Of a stretch of DNA of 64,000 nucleotides, positions 17,072-26,712 are shown in pieces (the stretch's first letter is position 1; every line of letters begins with the position of its first letter). Source of the stretch: Oscillibacter sp. (GTDB lineage: Bacteria; Bacillota; Clostridia; Oscillospirales; Oscillospiraceae). Where the stretch lies: positions 25,037 through 89,036 of the forward strand of contig NZ_JAQUVF010000001.1 in NCBI RefSeq assembly GCF_028693505.1, in the 5' to 3' direction. Position numbers and translations under genes: made by a program. The notes beneath the pieces are model-generated. The model was not told the origin of the DNA and ran no database searches. It saw only the letters and a program-made list of their open reading frames with translations.

Positions 17072-18898
17072 ATGAAAGAGCGCATCCGTACCCTGCGCCG
17101 CCGGTGGCAGGCGCTGTATCACCGCTCCAGCATCCAGATGGTCCTCTCCCTCTCCTTTACGGCGGTGGCTGTGGTGGGGCTGGTGGCGCTGGGGCTGACG
17201 CTGTTTCTCCGCTTTTCCCACCTCACCAACACGCAGATGGCGGAAAACAGCCGCCGGGTGCTCTCCCAGGTGAATTTGAATCTGGACGGGTATCTCCGGG
17301 GGATGATGCGGATTTCCGATACCGTCTATTATCAGGTCATCAAGGATACCGACCTGGCTCAGGAATCGCTGGTGGAGCCGCTGGACCTTCTCTACGAGGG
17401 CAGTCGGGACTCGCTGGTGTCCATCGCCGTCTTTTCCCGGGAGGGCGGACTCATCGCCGCAACGCCCTTGGCCGCGCTGAAAAACAGCGTGGCCCCGGAA
17501 CGGGAGAGCTGGTTTGTCACCGCGCAGCAAAAAATCGAAAATCTGCACTTTTCAACGCCCCACGTGCAAAACCTCTTTGAGGACCCGGACTACCGCTATC
17601 GGTGGGTGGTTTCCCTGAGCCGTCAGGTGGAGCTGACGCGCTCCGGCGCCATCGAGGGCGGTGTGCTGCTGGTGGATATGAGCTTTGGCGGCATTGAGCA
17701 GATCTGCAAGGATGTGGATTTGGGCGGCCGGCAGGGCTATCTCTATCTCATCGACAGTGACGGGGAGATCATCTACCACCCCCGTCAGCAGCTGATCTAC
17801 GCGGGACTGCTGGAGGAAAACAATCTCGCCGCCTCTATCTATCGGGACGGCAGCTATACGGAAACCTTTCTGGGACAGCACCGTCAGGTCACCGTCAAGA
17901 CGGTGGGCTATACCGGCTGGAAGCTGGTGGCGGTGGTGCCGTCGGAGACCGTGTGGGACGATTACGGGCAGTTGATCGCATTCTTTTTCTTTGTGGTGCT
18001 GTTTTCCGTTTACCTGCTGGTGTTTGTGAATCTGCGGCTTTCCGGCTGGATCACCGCGCCGGTGAAAAAGCTGGACCGGGCGGTCAAGGAACTGGAGGCG
18101 GGAGAGGAGCAGGTGGACTTTGACGTGGGCGGGCCCTATGAGGTGGAGCACCTCAGCCACTCCATCCAGTCCATGGTGTCCACCCTGCGCCACCTGATGG
18201 ACGATATCATCCAGCAGGAGGAGCAAAAGCGCCGCAGTGAGCTGGACGTGCTGCAATCCCAAATCAATCCGCATTTCCTCTATAACACGCTGGATTCCGT
18301 GGTGTGGATGACGGAAAACGGAAAAACGGAGGACGCGGTGGTGATGCTCACCTCGCTTGCCCGCTTTTTCCGCATTTCCCTCAGCCGGGGCAGCAGCGTC
18401 ATCCCCATTGCCGACGAGCTGGAGCACGCCCGGAATTATCTCACCATCCAGAAAATGCGCTATAAAAACAAATTCTCCGCCGATATCACGGCGGAGGAGG
18501 GCGTGGAAGCGCTGTATACCGTGAAGCTGGTCATTCAGCCCGTGCTGGAAAATGCCATTTACCATGGCATGGCCTATGCCGACGGCGACGGGGAAATCCA
18601 TGTCCGGGCGTTTCGCAGCGGCGGCGACGTGATCATCGAGGTGGCGGACAACGGCCCCGGCATGCCGGAGAGCGTGGTGGCAAGTCTGCTGGACCAAAAC
18701 GGGCCGATTGCCGCGGCGGGGGCCAAGGGGTCGGGCATCGGCTTTCGGAATGTGGACCGGCGGCTTCGCTTGACGTTCGGGCCGTCCTACGGCCTCACCA
18801 TCCTCAGTGAGCCGGACGATGGCACCACCGTGCGCATCCGGCTGCCGGCGCTTTCCGCTGAGGCGGCTCAAAAATACCGGAAGGAGGACAGGCCATGA
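17072..18898 (+). CDS. YesM-type sensor histidine kinase
   Basis: The 608-aa membrane kinase has transmembrane helices near residues 27-47 and 300-322 bounding a large extracellular sensor domain. A HAMP linker, the His_kinase motif INPHFLYNTLDSVVWM and a HATPase domain (LENAIYHG, DNGPGMP, GSGIGFRNV) follow. It should phosphorylate the upstream YesN-type regulator. It overlaps the next gene by ATGA, so kinase and binding protein are translationally coupled. Confidence 0.94.
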   Translation: MKERIRTLRRRWQALYHRSSIQMVLSLSFTAVAVVGLVALGLTLFLRFSHLTNTQMAENSRRVLSQVNLNLDGYLRGMMRISDTVYYQVIKDTDLAQESLVEPLDLLYEGSRDSLVSIAVFSREGGLIAATPLAALKNSVAPERESWFVTAQQKIENLHFSTPHVQNLFEDPDYRYRWVVSLSRQVELTRSGAIEGGVLLVDMSFGGIEQICKDVDLGGRQGYLYLIDSDGEIIYHPRQQLIYAGLLEENNLAASIYRDGSYTETFLGQHRQVTVKTVGYTGWKLVAVVPSETVWDDYGQLIAFFFFVVLFSVYLLVFVNLRLSGWITAPVKKLDRAVKELEAGEEQVDFDVGGPYEVEHLSHSIQSMVSTLRHLMDDIIQQEEQKRRSELDVLQSQINPHFLYNTLDSVVWMTENGKTEDAVVMLTSLARFFRISLSRGSSVIPIADELEHARNYLTIQKMRYKNKFSADITAEEGVEALYTVKLVIQPVLENAIYHGMAYADGDGEIHVRAFRSGGDVIIEVADNGPGMPESVVASLLDQNGPIAAAGAKGSGIGFRNVDRRLRLTFGPSYGLTILSEPDDGTTVRIRLPALSAEAAQKYRKEDRP

Positions 18899-19836
18899 AA
18901 CGGAAGGTGCTGATCCAGCTGGCGGTGCCGCTGCTGGTGCTTTGCGCGCTGTTCTTCCTTCTGACCTATCCGGTGGGGCAATCTCACAGCCGCCCCGCGC
19001 CGTTGGAGCTGTCCGTCATTTTTCGGGAGCCGGACGGCGACCTCTGGTCCACCGCCCGGCAGGGAATGGAGCAGGCGGCGTCGGATTTGAATGTGGAGCT
19101 GCGATTCCTGCTGCCAACGAAGGCAAACGCCGCCGAGGAGCAGCGAACGCTGCTCTCGCGGGAGGTGGAGGGCGGCAGCGGCGCGATTTTGCTGATCCCG
19201 GCAGATCGGGCCGCGCTGGCGCAGGCCGTATCCGCGGCAGCGGAGAAGGTGCCCCTTGTAACACTGGAGACGGATATGACAGCTTACGGCGCCACCGCCT
19301 GTGTCAGCCCGGACAATGCCGCGCTGGGGAAAACATTGGGAAAAACGGTGCTCAACGGCGTGGCGGAAGGCGGCACGGTGCTGCTGCTTTGCAGCGTGCC
19401 GGGAGATAACGGCGTGGGGGAGCGGCTGGAAGCGGCGGCGGCGGTACTGAAGGCCGCCGGGCGAGAAGTGGTGTGGAGTACCTCCACCGACCCCGAGGCG
19501 CTGACGAGAGAGGGGCGGATCACGCAGGCAAAGGCGGTGATGGGCTTTGAGGCGTCCGCCCTGGAGATGGCGGCGTCCGTGGAGAATCAGCCGCTGCCGC
19601 TGGTGTATGGAATGGGGTCCACGGCGTCAATTGCCGCGGGACTGGAGCAAAGCCGCATTACCGCCATTGCCGCGCAAAACGAATTTTCCGCCGGGTATCT
19701 GGCCGTGGAGGCCGCCGTCACCGCCGCGCGGCACGAGACGCCCCGCTCCGTGGAAACATTGCCCTTTTCCCTGGTGCGGCAGGAAAATATGTACCAGTCC
19801 AAGAATCAAAAGCTGCTGTTCCCGGTGACACGGTGA
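18895..19836 (+). CDS. Membrane-anchored sugar-binding-like sensor protein
   Basis: The 313-aa protein has an N-terminal hydrophobic segment (residues 8-26) without a lipobox, so it probably stays membrane-anchored facing outward. The rest resembles a type-1 periplasmic sugar-binding fold (LSVIFREPDGDLWSTARQGMEQAASDL, ILLIPADR). The 4-base overlap with the kinase gene suggests that it presents ligand to the kinase rather than to a transporter. It is followed after 17 bases by a second binding protein. Confidence 0.78.
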   Translation: MKRKVLIQLAVPLLVLCALFFLLTYPVGQSHSRPAPLELSVIFREPDGDLWSTARQGMEQAASDLNVELRFLLPTKANAAEEQRTLLSREVEGGSGAILLIPADRAALAQAVSAAAEKVPLVTLETDMTAYGATACVSPDNAALGKTLGKTVLNGVAEGGTVLLLCSVPGDNGVGERLEAAAAVLKAAGREVVWSTSTDPEALTREGRITQAKAVMGFEASALEMAASVENQPLPLVYGMGSTASIAAGLEQSRITAIAAQNEFSAGYLAVEAAVTAARHETPRSVETLPFSLVRQENMYQSKNQKLLFPVTR

Positions 19837-19853
19837 GCAGAAGGAGGACCGCT

Positions 19854-20879
19854 ATGAAACGAATCTGCGCGCTCTTTTTTGCGCTGGTCCTGGCGGGGAC
19901 GCTGACCGCCTGCGGCGATACCGGCGTAACGCCCACCATCCGCATCGGCGTGGCGCTCTATCAGCAGGACGATACCTTCATCTCCACCGTGATGCAGGCG
20001 TTTCAGCAGCAGGCGATGGCCATGGAGCAGGAGCGCGGGGTGAAAATCAACCTGAATCTCGCGGACGGCCGCAGCAGCCAGACCATACAAAACGAGCAGG
20101 TGGACCGCTTTTTGGATCAAGACTATGATGTGATCTGCGTCAACATCGTGGATCGGACGGCGGCCGCCGTCCTCATCGATAAGGCGCAATCCGCAGGGGT
20201 CCCGGTGATCTTTTTTAACCGGGAGCCGGTGATGGAGGATTTGAGCCGCTGGGAACAGGCCTATTATATCGGCTCCCCCGGCGCCCGGGCCGGCGAGCTG
20301 CAAGGAGAGCTGGTTTTGCGCTCGTGGCAGAGCGACCCCTCCGCGCTGGACCGCAGTGGCGACGGAGTGCTGCAATACGTGATGCTGGAGGGGGAAGCCG
20401 GGCATCAGGACACCCTTTTGCGCACGGAGTACAGCGTCAAAACGCTGACCGGCGCGGGCATTGCCACGGAAAAGCTGGCAAACGAGACCGCCGATTGGCA
20501 GCGGGGTCAGGCGGGGACGCGGATGAAACAGTGGCTGGAGGAGTTTGGGGACGCCATTGAGGTGGTGTTTGCCAACAATGACGACATGGCCCTCGGCGCC
20601 ATTGACGCCTGCTTGAACAGCGGTATGGCCCCGGAAGACCTGCCCTTTATCGTGGGCGTGGATGCCACGCCTCCGGCGCTGGAGGCGGTGGCGGAGGGAA
20701 CGCTGAAGGGCACCGTGCAAAACGACGCCAAAGGGCAGGCGAAAAATATGCTGGCGCTCTCCTGCGCGCTGGCGGAGGGCACGGACCCCTCCCGGGCGGT
20801 GGAGCTGACGGACGGCAAGTACGTGTGGCTTCCCTATGTGAGCGTGACGAAAGAAAACCTGTCGGCGTTTCAACAGTGA
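19854..20879 (+). CDS. MglB-like galactose/glucose-binding lipoprotein
   Basis: The 341-aa lipoprotein has lipobox LTACGD. It retains an MglB-like loop (LDRSGDGVLQYVMLEGEAG) and the VGVDATPPALEAV segment, so it is a paralogue of the binding protein at 11401. Encoded last in the two-component operon, with no ATPase or permease gene behind it, it could act as a galactose sensor for the YesM kinase or as a second feeder for MglAC. AGAAGGAGG precedes the chosen ATG. Confidence 0.85.
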   Translation: MKRICALFFALVLAGTLTACGDTGVTPTIRIGVALYQQDDTFISTVMQAFQQQAMAMEQERGVKINLNLADGRSSQTIQNEQVDRFLDQDYDVICVNIVDRTAAAVLIDKAQSAGVPVIFFNREPVMEDLSRWEQAYYIGSPGARAGELQGELVLRSWQSDPSALDRSGDGVLQYVMLEGEAGHQDTLLRTEYSVKTLTGAGIATEKLANETADWQRGQAGTRMKQWLEEFGDAIEVVFANNDDMALGAIDACLNSGMAPEDLPFIVGVDATPPALEAVAEGTLKGTVQNDAKGQAKNMLALSCALAEGTDPSRAVELTDGKYVWLPYVSVTKENLSAFQQ

Positions 20880-20880
20880 A

Positions 20881-20918
20881 AAAGAGTTCCCGGTGAAGCT
20901 TCACCGGGAACTCTTTTT
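20881..20918. terminator. Bidirectional terminator, binding-protein operon / AEC gene
   Basis: The 16-bp stem AAAGAGTTCCCGGTGA with AGCT loop ends the plus-strand operon. Its A-run serves as the T-run for the minus-strand permease gene. Confidence 0.9.
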
Positions 20919-21840
20919 AAAGCTGATAGAGGGCGATCATGAGCGGCATGGAGACAATGCAAAGGAGCGTGGAAATCACATTGATGGCGCTGGCATACTC
21001 CTCGTCCCCGCCGTAGACCTGCGCCAGCTGGGTGACCATGGTGCCGGACGGCGCGCAGGCGGCCAGCAGACTGATGAGGAGGACGCCCTCCCCGTTTTCA
21101 ATCAGCCCGGCAAGGCCGGTGAATTTCAAAAGGCACAAAATGACCAGCGGAAAGCCGATCAGCCGCAGGAAAACCACCTTCCACACGCCGGGAATGCGCA
21201 CCAGCTTTTTTAGGTCCACCCCCGCCATCAGCATGCCGATGATGATCATGCTGATAGGGCCCAGCGTGCTGCCCACGGACTCCATGGCGCCCAGCAGCAG
21301 CGATGGCAGCGGAATGTCAAACACCAGCAGCGCAAGTCCCACCAGCATGGAAATGACGTTCAGATTGCCGAAAATGTTGCGAAAGGAAATGCGCTTTTCC
21401 CCGCTGAGCAGCATCCGGCAATGACTCCACAGCATCGTGACCTGCACGATCATGTACATGCTCACAAAGAGAATCATTTGCTTGCCGAGAATGGCCCCCA
21501 CCACCGGAATCAGGAGATTGACGCAGTTGGAGTAAATAATGGAGGCCTGCTCCACCGCGCTCAGGTGCAGCGGCCTACGCAGAAAAACCGTCATCAAAAC
21601 CATAATGGCGTGGATGGCAATGGCCACAGCAAAGGAAAAGGCCATGGAACGGAACATTTCCGGGGAACATTCGATCTGGTAGGCGGTGATGATGACGCAG
21701 GGATTGATGAGATAGAGACTGACGATGGAGAGCACCTTGCTGTCCTCCGGCTTTGCCCGGCCCAGACGCACCAGGAGCCACCCCATTGCCAGAGCAATAA
21801 ACAGCTGCGCGATCTGCCGCAGCAGCAGGAGACTTATCAA
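20917..21840 (-). CDS. AEC-family transporter (auxin efflux carrier type)
   Basis: The 307-aa protein has about ten transmembrane helices in two inverted halves (GWLLVRLGRAKPEDSKVLSIVSLYLINPCVII opening; CAPSGTMVTQLAQVYGGDEEYAS near the C-terminus). Bacterial members export or import small organic acids; the substrate here is unknown. It lies convergent to the sugar-sensing operon and has its own promoter. Confidence 0.88.
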   Translation of the reverse strand: MISLLLLRQIAQLFIALAMGWLLVRLGRAKPEDSKVLSIVSLYLINPCVIITAYQIECSPEMFRSMAFSFAVAIAIHAIMVLMTVFLRRPLHLSAVEQASIIYSNCVNLLIPVVGAILGKQMILFVSMYMIVQVTMLWSHCRMLLSGEKRISFRNIFGNLNVISMLVGLALLVFDIPLPSLLLGAMESVGSTLGPISMIIIGMLMAGVDLKKLVRIPGVWKVVFLRLIGFPLVILCLLKFTGLAGLIENGEGVLLISLLAACAPSGTMVTQLAQVYGGDEEYASAINVISTLLCIVSMPLMIALYQL

Positions 21841-21883
21841 AAAAACCGCCCCACATTCCTCGGATTATAAGACCAACCAAGCC

Positions 21884-21912
21884 ATCATACAGGATAAACC
21901 AAGGCAAGGCAA
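21884..21912 (-). promoter_or_regulatory. Promoter of the AEC transporter gene
   Basis: On the minus strand, TTGCCT (21912-21907), 17 bases and TATGAT (21889-21884) lie 44 bases upstream of the permease start. Confidence 0.6.
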
Positions 21913-21944
21913 TCCCTTTTCGCCTAAATACTGGGAGAATTCCG

Positions 21945-22769
21945 TCATTTTTTGCCGGATGCGCGGTAAACGGAGGGGCTGCACCCCACCTCCCGTCCAA
22001 AGGCCCGGGAGAAATAAAAGGGGTCCTCAAACCCGACGGACGCCGCCACAGCCCCCACGGGGAGCGTGCTGTGGCGCAGAAGCTCTCCGGCTCGCTGGAT
22101 GCGAAAGCGGGTGAGGTAGGCGCTGGGGGAGCAGCCGAATTCCGATTGAAAGGCGCGGTAAAGGCAGCTGCGGCTCACCCCCGCCTGCCGGGCGGCCTCC
22201 TCCACACCGATGGCGCGGGAGTAGTTTTGCTGGAGAAAGGCAGCGCCCTGCCGGGCGTACCGGGCCAAAGCGTCCTCCCCCCGCCGGGGGGCCTCCTCCA
22301 TCAAAAGGCCAAGGGCGGCCTGTAAATAGCCCGCCATGCGCACGGCCCCGGGGTAATCGGAGCTGCGGGCCTTGTAAATTTCCAAAAGGCCCTGACGCAG
22401 CGCGTCCCCGGCGGCGGGCCGCAGCACGGGACGCTCCGGCGTGAAGGGCGTCTGCGCCAGCAGCAGCGGCGCGGCGGGTCCGGAAAAGCCCACCCAGTAA
22501 TACTCCCACGGGTCCGTCTCGTCGGCCCGATAGTAGATGGGCGCGTCGGGCCTGGCCAAAAACGCGTTTCCGGCGTCGAGGACGAAAGTCCTGCCCTCCG
22601 TCTCGTAAATCCCCCGGCCGGAGACAATGTAGTGGAGCAGATAGTGATCCCGGACGCCGGGCCCCCAGCCGTAGCTTGGCGGGCACTTTTGAAAGCCCAC
22701 GTTGTAAACCACCAGAGAGAGTTCCGCCCGTCGGTCGGTCTTAAAGGAATGCTTGAAATCCCCTGCCAT
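21945..22769 (-). CDS. AraC-family regulator with cupin sensor domain
   Basis: The 274-aa protein has an N-terminal arabinose-binding-type cupin (residues ~15-140, YETEGRTFVLDAGNAFL) and a C-terminal AraC domain (GVEEAARQAGVSRSCLYRAFQSEFG; GFEDPFYFSRAFGREVG). It is divergent from galK. Two direct repeats in the shared intergenic region fit its expected binding mode, so it is probably the activator of galKTE. GGGGGAGG lies 7 bases before the ATG. Confidence 0.9.
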   Translation of the reverse strand: MAGDFKHSFKTDRRAELSLVVYNVGFQKCPPSYGWGPGVRDHYLLHYIVSGRGIYETEGRTFVLDAGNAFLARPDAPIYYRADETDPWEYYWVGFSGPAAPLLLAQTPFTPERPVLRPAAGDALRQGLLEIYKARSSDYPGAVRMAGYLQAALGLLMEEAPRRGEDALARYARQGAAFLQQNYSRAIGVEEAARQAGVSRSCLYRAFQSEFGCSPSAYLTRFRIQRAGELLRHSTLPVGAVAASVGFEDPFYFSRAFGREVGCSPSVYRASGKK

Positions 22770-22840
22770 GCACCCGCCTCCCCCGTCAATCGTGTCTGTC
22801 CCTTCAGCATATACCCACGCAACCGATTATGCAACAAAAA

Positions 22841-22872
22841 TCCATGGAAAGGGCGACGCAATCCCATGGAAA
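22841..22872. promoter_or_regulatory. Direct-repeat operator upstream of galK
   Basis: CCATGGAAA occurs at 22842 and again at 22864, in the same orientation and 22 bases apart. Two helical turns between direct half-sites is the layout bound by AraC-type dimers, and an AraC gene is divergent. Confidence 0.6.
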
Positions 22873-22926
22873 ACGGGGAGTGGTACTGGTACGGTAGAAC
22901 CAGAATGAATCGAGGAGGTATCCGTC

Positions 22927-24207
22927 ATGGAACGCACGAAACTGGAAGAGCGATTGAACCGGGGCGAGCTGGACACGGCACTTGCCCGCCTGTACGGCGA
23001 GACGGGGGTGGAGGAGGGTCGCCGCCGCTGCGCCGCGGTGCTATCCGGGTTTGAAAAAACCTTTGCCTGTTCGCCGGAAGCGCTTTTCAGCGCCCCCGGC
23101 CGCACGGAGCTTGGCGGAAACCACACGGACCACCAGCACGGCCGGGTGCTGGCCGCCGCCGTGGATTTGGACATTTTGGCCGCCGCCGCGCCAAACCAAA
23201 GCGGCATGCTCCGCCTGCAATCCCAGGGCTATCCGCTGCTGGTGGTGGATCTTGGCGAGCTTACCCCCAAAAAGGAGGAGGAAAACACCTCCGCCGCGCT
23301 GATTCGCGGCGTGGCCGCCCGGTTTTCTGCCATGGGCTGCGCCTTTGCGGGCCGGGGCGCGGATGTGTACATGACCTCCACCGTTCCCGGCGGCAGCGGA
23401 CTTTCCTCCTCCGCCGCCTTCGAGGTGCTCATGGGCGTCCTCTTCGACCAGCTGTTTTTTGACGGGCGGCGCACGCCGGTGGAGCTTGCCCAGATCGGGC
23501 AGTACGCGGAAAACGTGTTTTTTGGCAAGCCCTGCGGACTGATGGACCAGACCGCCTCCTCCGTGGGCGGCGTGGTGGCCATCGATTTTCGGGATACGGC
23601 CCACCCGGCGGTGGAGCAGATCGGGCTGGACCTCCGCGCTGCCGGGTACGCCTTGTGCATTCTGGATTCCGGCGCGGGCCACGCAGACCTCACCGGGGAG
23701 TATGCCGCCATCACCGATGAGCTTAAGGCCGTGTGCCGGTACTTTGGCAAGGAGGTTTTGCGGGAGGTGCCGGAGGAGGCCTTTCTCTCCGCCCTGCCGC
23801 AAGTCCGGGAAGCGGCGGGGGACCGGGCGGTGAACCGCGCCTTCCACTTTTACGCGGAAAACCGCCGGGCCGCCGAGGAGGCGCAGGCGCTGAAGGACGG
23901 GGCGTTCGACCGCTTTTTGGAGCTGGTGCGCGACTCCGGACACTCCTCCGCCCAGTATCTGCAAAACGTGATCCCCACCGGCGGGACCGTCCGGCAGGAG
24001 CTGATGGTGACGATTGCCCTGTGCGAGCGGATTCTGGCGGGACAGGGCGCCGTCCGGGTCCACGGCGGCGGCTTTGGCGGAACGGCGCAGGCCTTCGTGC
24101 CCCTTGCACTGCTGGCGGCGTTCAAGGCCCAAACGGAAGCGGTGCTGGGCGAGGGCGCCTGCCATGTGGTCACAATTCGCCCCGTGGGCGGCATCCGACT
24201 GGCGTAA
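22927..24207 (+). CDS. galK: Galactokinase
   Basis: The 426-aa GHMP kinase phosphorylates galactose with ATP to galactose-1-phosphate. Motifs are the galactokinase signature GRTELGGNHTDHQHG (~residues 60-75), the ATP loop PGGSGLSSSAAFEV (~155) and HGGGFGGTAQAF near the C-terminus. It starts behind GAGGAGG. It is the first gene of galKTE, and galT follows after 12 bases. Confidence 0.96.
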   Translation: MERTKLEERLNRGELDTALARLYGETGVEEGRRRCAAVLSGFEKTFACSPEALFSAPGRTELGGNHTDHQHGRVLAAAVDLDILAAAAPNQSGMLRLQSQGYPLLVVDLGELTPKKEEENTSAALIRGVAARFSAMGCAFAGRGADVYMTSTVPGGSGLSSSAAFEVLMGVLFDQLFFDGRRTPVELAQIGQYAENVFFGKPCGLMDQTASSVGGVVAIDFRDTAHPAVEQIGLDLRAAGYALCILDSGAGHADLTGEYAAITDELKAVCRYFGKEVLREVPEEAFLSALPQVREAAGDRAVNRAFHFYAENRRAAEEAQALKDGAFDRFLELVRDSGHSSAQYLQNVIPTGGTVRQELMVTIALCERILAGQGAVRVHGGGFGGTAQAFVPLALLAAFKAQTEAVLGEGACHVVTIRPVGGIRLA

Positions 24208-24219
24208 GGAGGCGGGGAG

Positions 24220-25704
24220 ATGATTTTTGGAGCTATCGCGGACCTGGTTTCTTATGCTGTTCGCACAAACCTCATTGAGGAGGCGGACCGGGTCTGGGCC
24301 GTGAATGTACTGCTGGAGGAGCTGGGCCTTCCCACTTGGGAGGAGACTGCGCCCCGGGAGCGGCCGCTGGAGCAGATTTTGCAGGAAATTCTGGACTGGG
24401 CTGTGGAAAACGGCCGCATTGCGGACGGAACTGCCAGCCGGGACCTCTTTGATACAAAGCTGATGGGCCGCCTGACGCCCCGGCCCGGCGAGGTGCGCCG
24501 GACCTTTTGGGAGAAGTATCGGCGCTCGCCGGAGGAGGCCACGGACTGGTACTATGCGTTCAGTCAAAATACGGACTACATCCGCCGCTACCGCGTCGCC
24601 CGGGACTGGAAGTGGGTGACGTCCACGCCCTACGGCGATCTGGATATCACCGTCAACCTCTCCAAGCCGGAAAAGGACCCCCGGGCCATTGCCGCCGCCA
24701 AAACCGCGCCACAAAGCGGCTATCCCAAGTGCCTGCTGTGCCGGGAAAACGAGGGCTTCGCCGGGGATTTGACTCGCCCCGCCCGGCAAAACCACCGGGT
24801 GGTGCCCGTCACCATCGATCAAACCGACTGGTTTTTCCAGTACTCCCCCTATGTCTACTATCCGGAGCACTGCATTGTCTTTAACGGACAGCACGTGCCT
24901 ATGCGGATCGACCGCTCCGCGTTTCGCAAGCTCTTGGATTTCGTAAAACAGTTTCCACACTATTTTGTGGGCTCCAACGCGGATTTGCCCATCGTGGGCG
25001 GCTCCATTTTAAGCCACGACCATTTTCAGGGCGGGCGCTATACCTTCGCCATGGAGCGCGCGCCGGTGGAGCGGGCGGTCTCCTTCCCCGGCTTTACCGA
25101 TGTGGAGGCGGGGATCGTGCAGTGGCCCATGTCCGTCCTGCGGCTGCGCTGCGAGGACGACGAGCGTTTGGTGGACTTGGCGGAGAAGGTTTTGAACCGC
25201 TGGCGAAACTATACCGACCCGGCGGCCATAATCTTTGCCGAGACCGACGGAGAGCCGCACAACACCATCACCCCCATTGCCCGGAAGCGGGACGGAAAAT
25301 TTGAGCTGGATCTGGTGCTGCGCAACAACCTCACCACCAAGGACTACCCGCTGGGGCTGTATCATCCCCACCCGGAGCTGCATCACATCAAAAAGGAAAA
25401 CATCGGACTCATCGAGGTGATGGGCCTTGCGGTGCTGCCCGCCCGGCTAAAGACGGAGCTTTCCGCGCTGGCCCGGGCGCTGACGGAGGGACGGGACATC
25501 CGGGGCGACGAGGCGCTCGCAAAGCACGCCGACTGGGCGGAGGAAGTGCAAACGCGGCACACCTTTACCCGGGAAAACGCCATGGAGATTTTGCAAAACG
25601 AGGTGGGCGCGGTCTTTGCCACCGTGCTGGAGCACGCGGGCGTTTACAAATGCACAAAGGAAGGCCGACGGGCGTTCCTGCGGTTTTTGAGAGATGTAAA
25701 ATAA
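24220..25704 (+). CDS. galT: UDP-glucose:hexose-1-phosphate uridylyltransferase, Firmicute type
   Basis: The 494-aa cytoplasmic enzyme exchanges UMP between UDP-glucose and galactose-1-phosphate. Its length and the segment NADLPIVGGSILSHDHFQGG mark the longer class-II GalT found in Firmicutes, not the ~350-aa E. coli type. AAGGAGGCGGGGAG precedes the ATG. galE follows after 13 bases. Confidence 0.95.
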   Translation: MIFGAIADLVSYAVRTNLIEEADRVWAVNVLLEELGLPTWEETAPRERPLEQILQEILDWAVENGRIADGTASRDLFDTKLMGRLTPRPGEVRRTFWEKYRRSPEEATDWYYAFSQNTDYIRRYRVARDWKWVTSTPYGDLDITVNLSKPEKDPRAIAAAKTAPQSGYPKCLLCRENEGFAGDLTRPARQNHRVVPVTIDQTDWFFQYSPYVYYPEHCIVFNGQHVPMRIDRSAFRKLLDFVKQFPHYFVGSNADLPIVGGSILSHDHFQGGRYTFAMERAPVERAVSFPGFTDVEAGIVQWPMSVLRLRCEDDERLVDLAEKVLNRWRNYTDPAAIIFAETDGEPHNTITPIARKRDGKFELDLVLRNNLTTKDYPLGLYHPHPELHHIKKENIGLIEVMGLAVLPARLKTELSALARALTEGRDIRGDEALAKHADWAEEVQTRHTFTRENAMEILQNEVGAVFATVLEHAGVYKCTKEGRRAFLRFLRDVK

Positions 25705-25717
25705 GGAGGAAATGCGT

Positions 25718-26707
25718 ATGAAAACCATTTTAGTCGCCGGCGGGGCCGGGTACATCGGCAGCCACATGGTGGCGCTGCTGGTGGAAAAGGGGTACGACGT
25801 GATCGTGGCGGACAACCTGCGCACCGGGCACTGGCAGGCGGTGAAGGGCGCGCGGCGGCTGTATGTGGGCGATTTGCGGGACAACGCCTTCATGAATCAG
25901 ATTTTTGAGGAGAATCGGGTGGATGGGGTCATCAACTTTGCCGCCTATTCTCTGGTGGGCGAGAGCGTCACAAACCCGCTGAAGTATTACGGCAACAACG
26001 TGGCCGGGTCCCAGTCCATGCTGACGGCCATGAAAGACCACGGCGTCACAAAGATCGTCTTTTCCTCCACCGCCGCCACCTACGGCGAACCGGAAAAACA
26101 GCCCATTGAAGAGTGCGACCGCACGGACCCCACCAATCCCTACGGCGCGACGAAGCTTGCCATCGAGGGCATGCTCAAATGGTGCGATGCGGCCTACGGC
26201 ATCCACTATGCCGCCCTGCGGTACTTCAACGCCGCCGGGTCCAACCCGGAGGTGGGCATCGGCGAGGACCATGACCCGGAGAGCCACCTCATCCCGCTGG
26301 TGATGAAAACCGCGCTGGGCCAGCGGGCCCATATCGGCATCTACGGAGACGACTACCCCACCGCGGACGGCACCTGCGTCCGGGATTACATCCACGTCCG
26401 GGACTTGGCCGAGGCCCATTTGCTGGCGCTGGAGCATCTGGAAAAGACCGGGAAGAGCGGCGTTTTCAATCTGGGCAGCGGCAGCGGCTATTCCGTCCGG
26501 GAAATCATTGACACCGCCCGCCGCATCACCGGGCGGGAGATTCCCGCCGTGGTGGAGCCTCGCCGGGCGGGGGACCCCTCCGTGCTGATCGCCTCCAACC
26601 AAAAGGCTGCCCAGATGCTGGGATGGACGCCCACCCGGGGCCTTGACCAGATCATTGCCGACGCGTGGGCGTGGCACTCCACCCACCCGGGCGGCTACGG
26701 AAAATAA
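25718..26707 (+). CDS. galE: UDP-glucose 4-epimerase
   Basis: The 329-aa extended SDR enzyme interconverts UDP-galactose and UDP-glucose, completing the Leloir pathway. The NAD-binding motif GGAGYIGSH is at the N-terminus, with catalytic Tyr-x3-Lys in NPYGATKLAIE. The second of two nearby ATGs was chosen because AAGGAGGA is 7 bases upstream. It is the last gene of galKTE; its terminator is split by a 200-bp repeat. Confidence 0.96.
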   Translation: MKTILVAGGAGYIGSHMVALLVEKGYDVIVADNLRTGHWQAVKGARRLYVGDLRDNAFMNQIFEENRVDGVINFAAYSLVGESVTNPLKYYGNNVAGSQSMLTAMKDHGVTKIVFSSTAATYGEPEKQPIEECDRTDPTNPYGATKLAIEGMLKWCDAAYGIHYAALRYFNAAGSNPEVGIGEDHDPESHLIPLVMKTALGQRAHIGIYGDDYPTADGTCVRDYIHVRDLAEAHLLALEHLEKTGKSGVFNLGSGSGYSVREIIDTARRITGREIPAVVEPRRAGDPSVLIASNQKAAQMLGWTPTRGLDQIIADAWAWHSTHPGGYGK

Positions 26708-26712
26708 AAAAA

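Noticed and set aside
23041-24960. 639-codon open frame on the minus strand
   Set aside because: It is antisense to galK and galT, which are clearly coding; composition is His/Gly/Arg-rich shadow.
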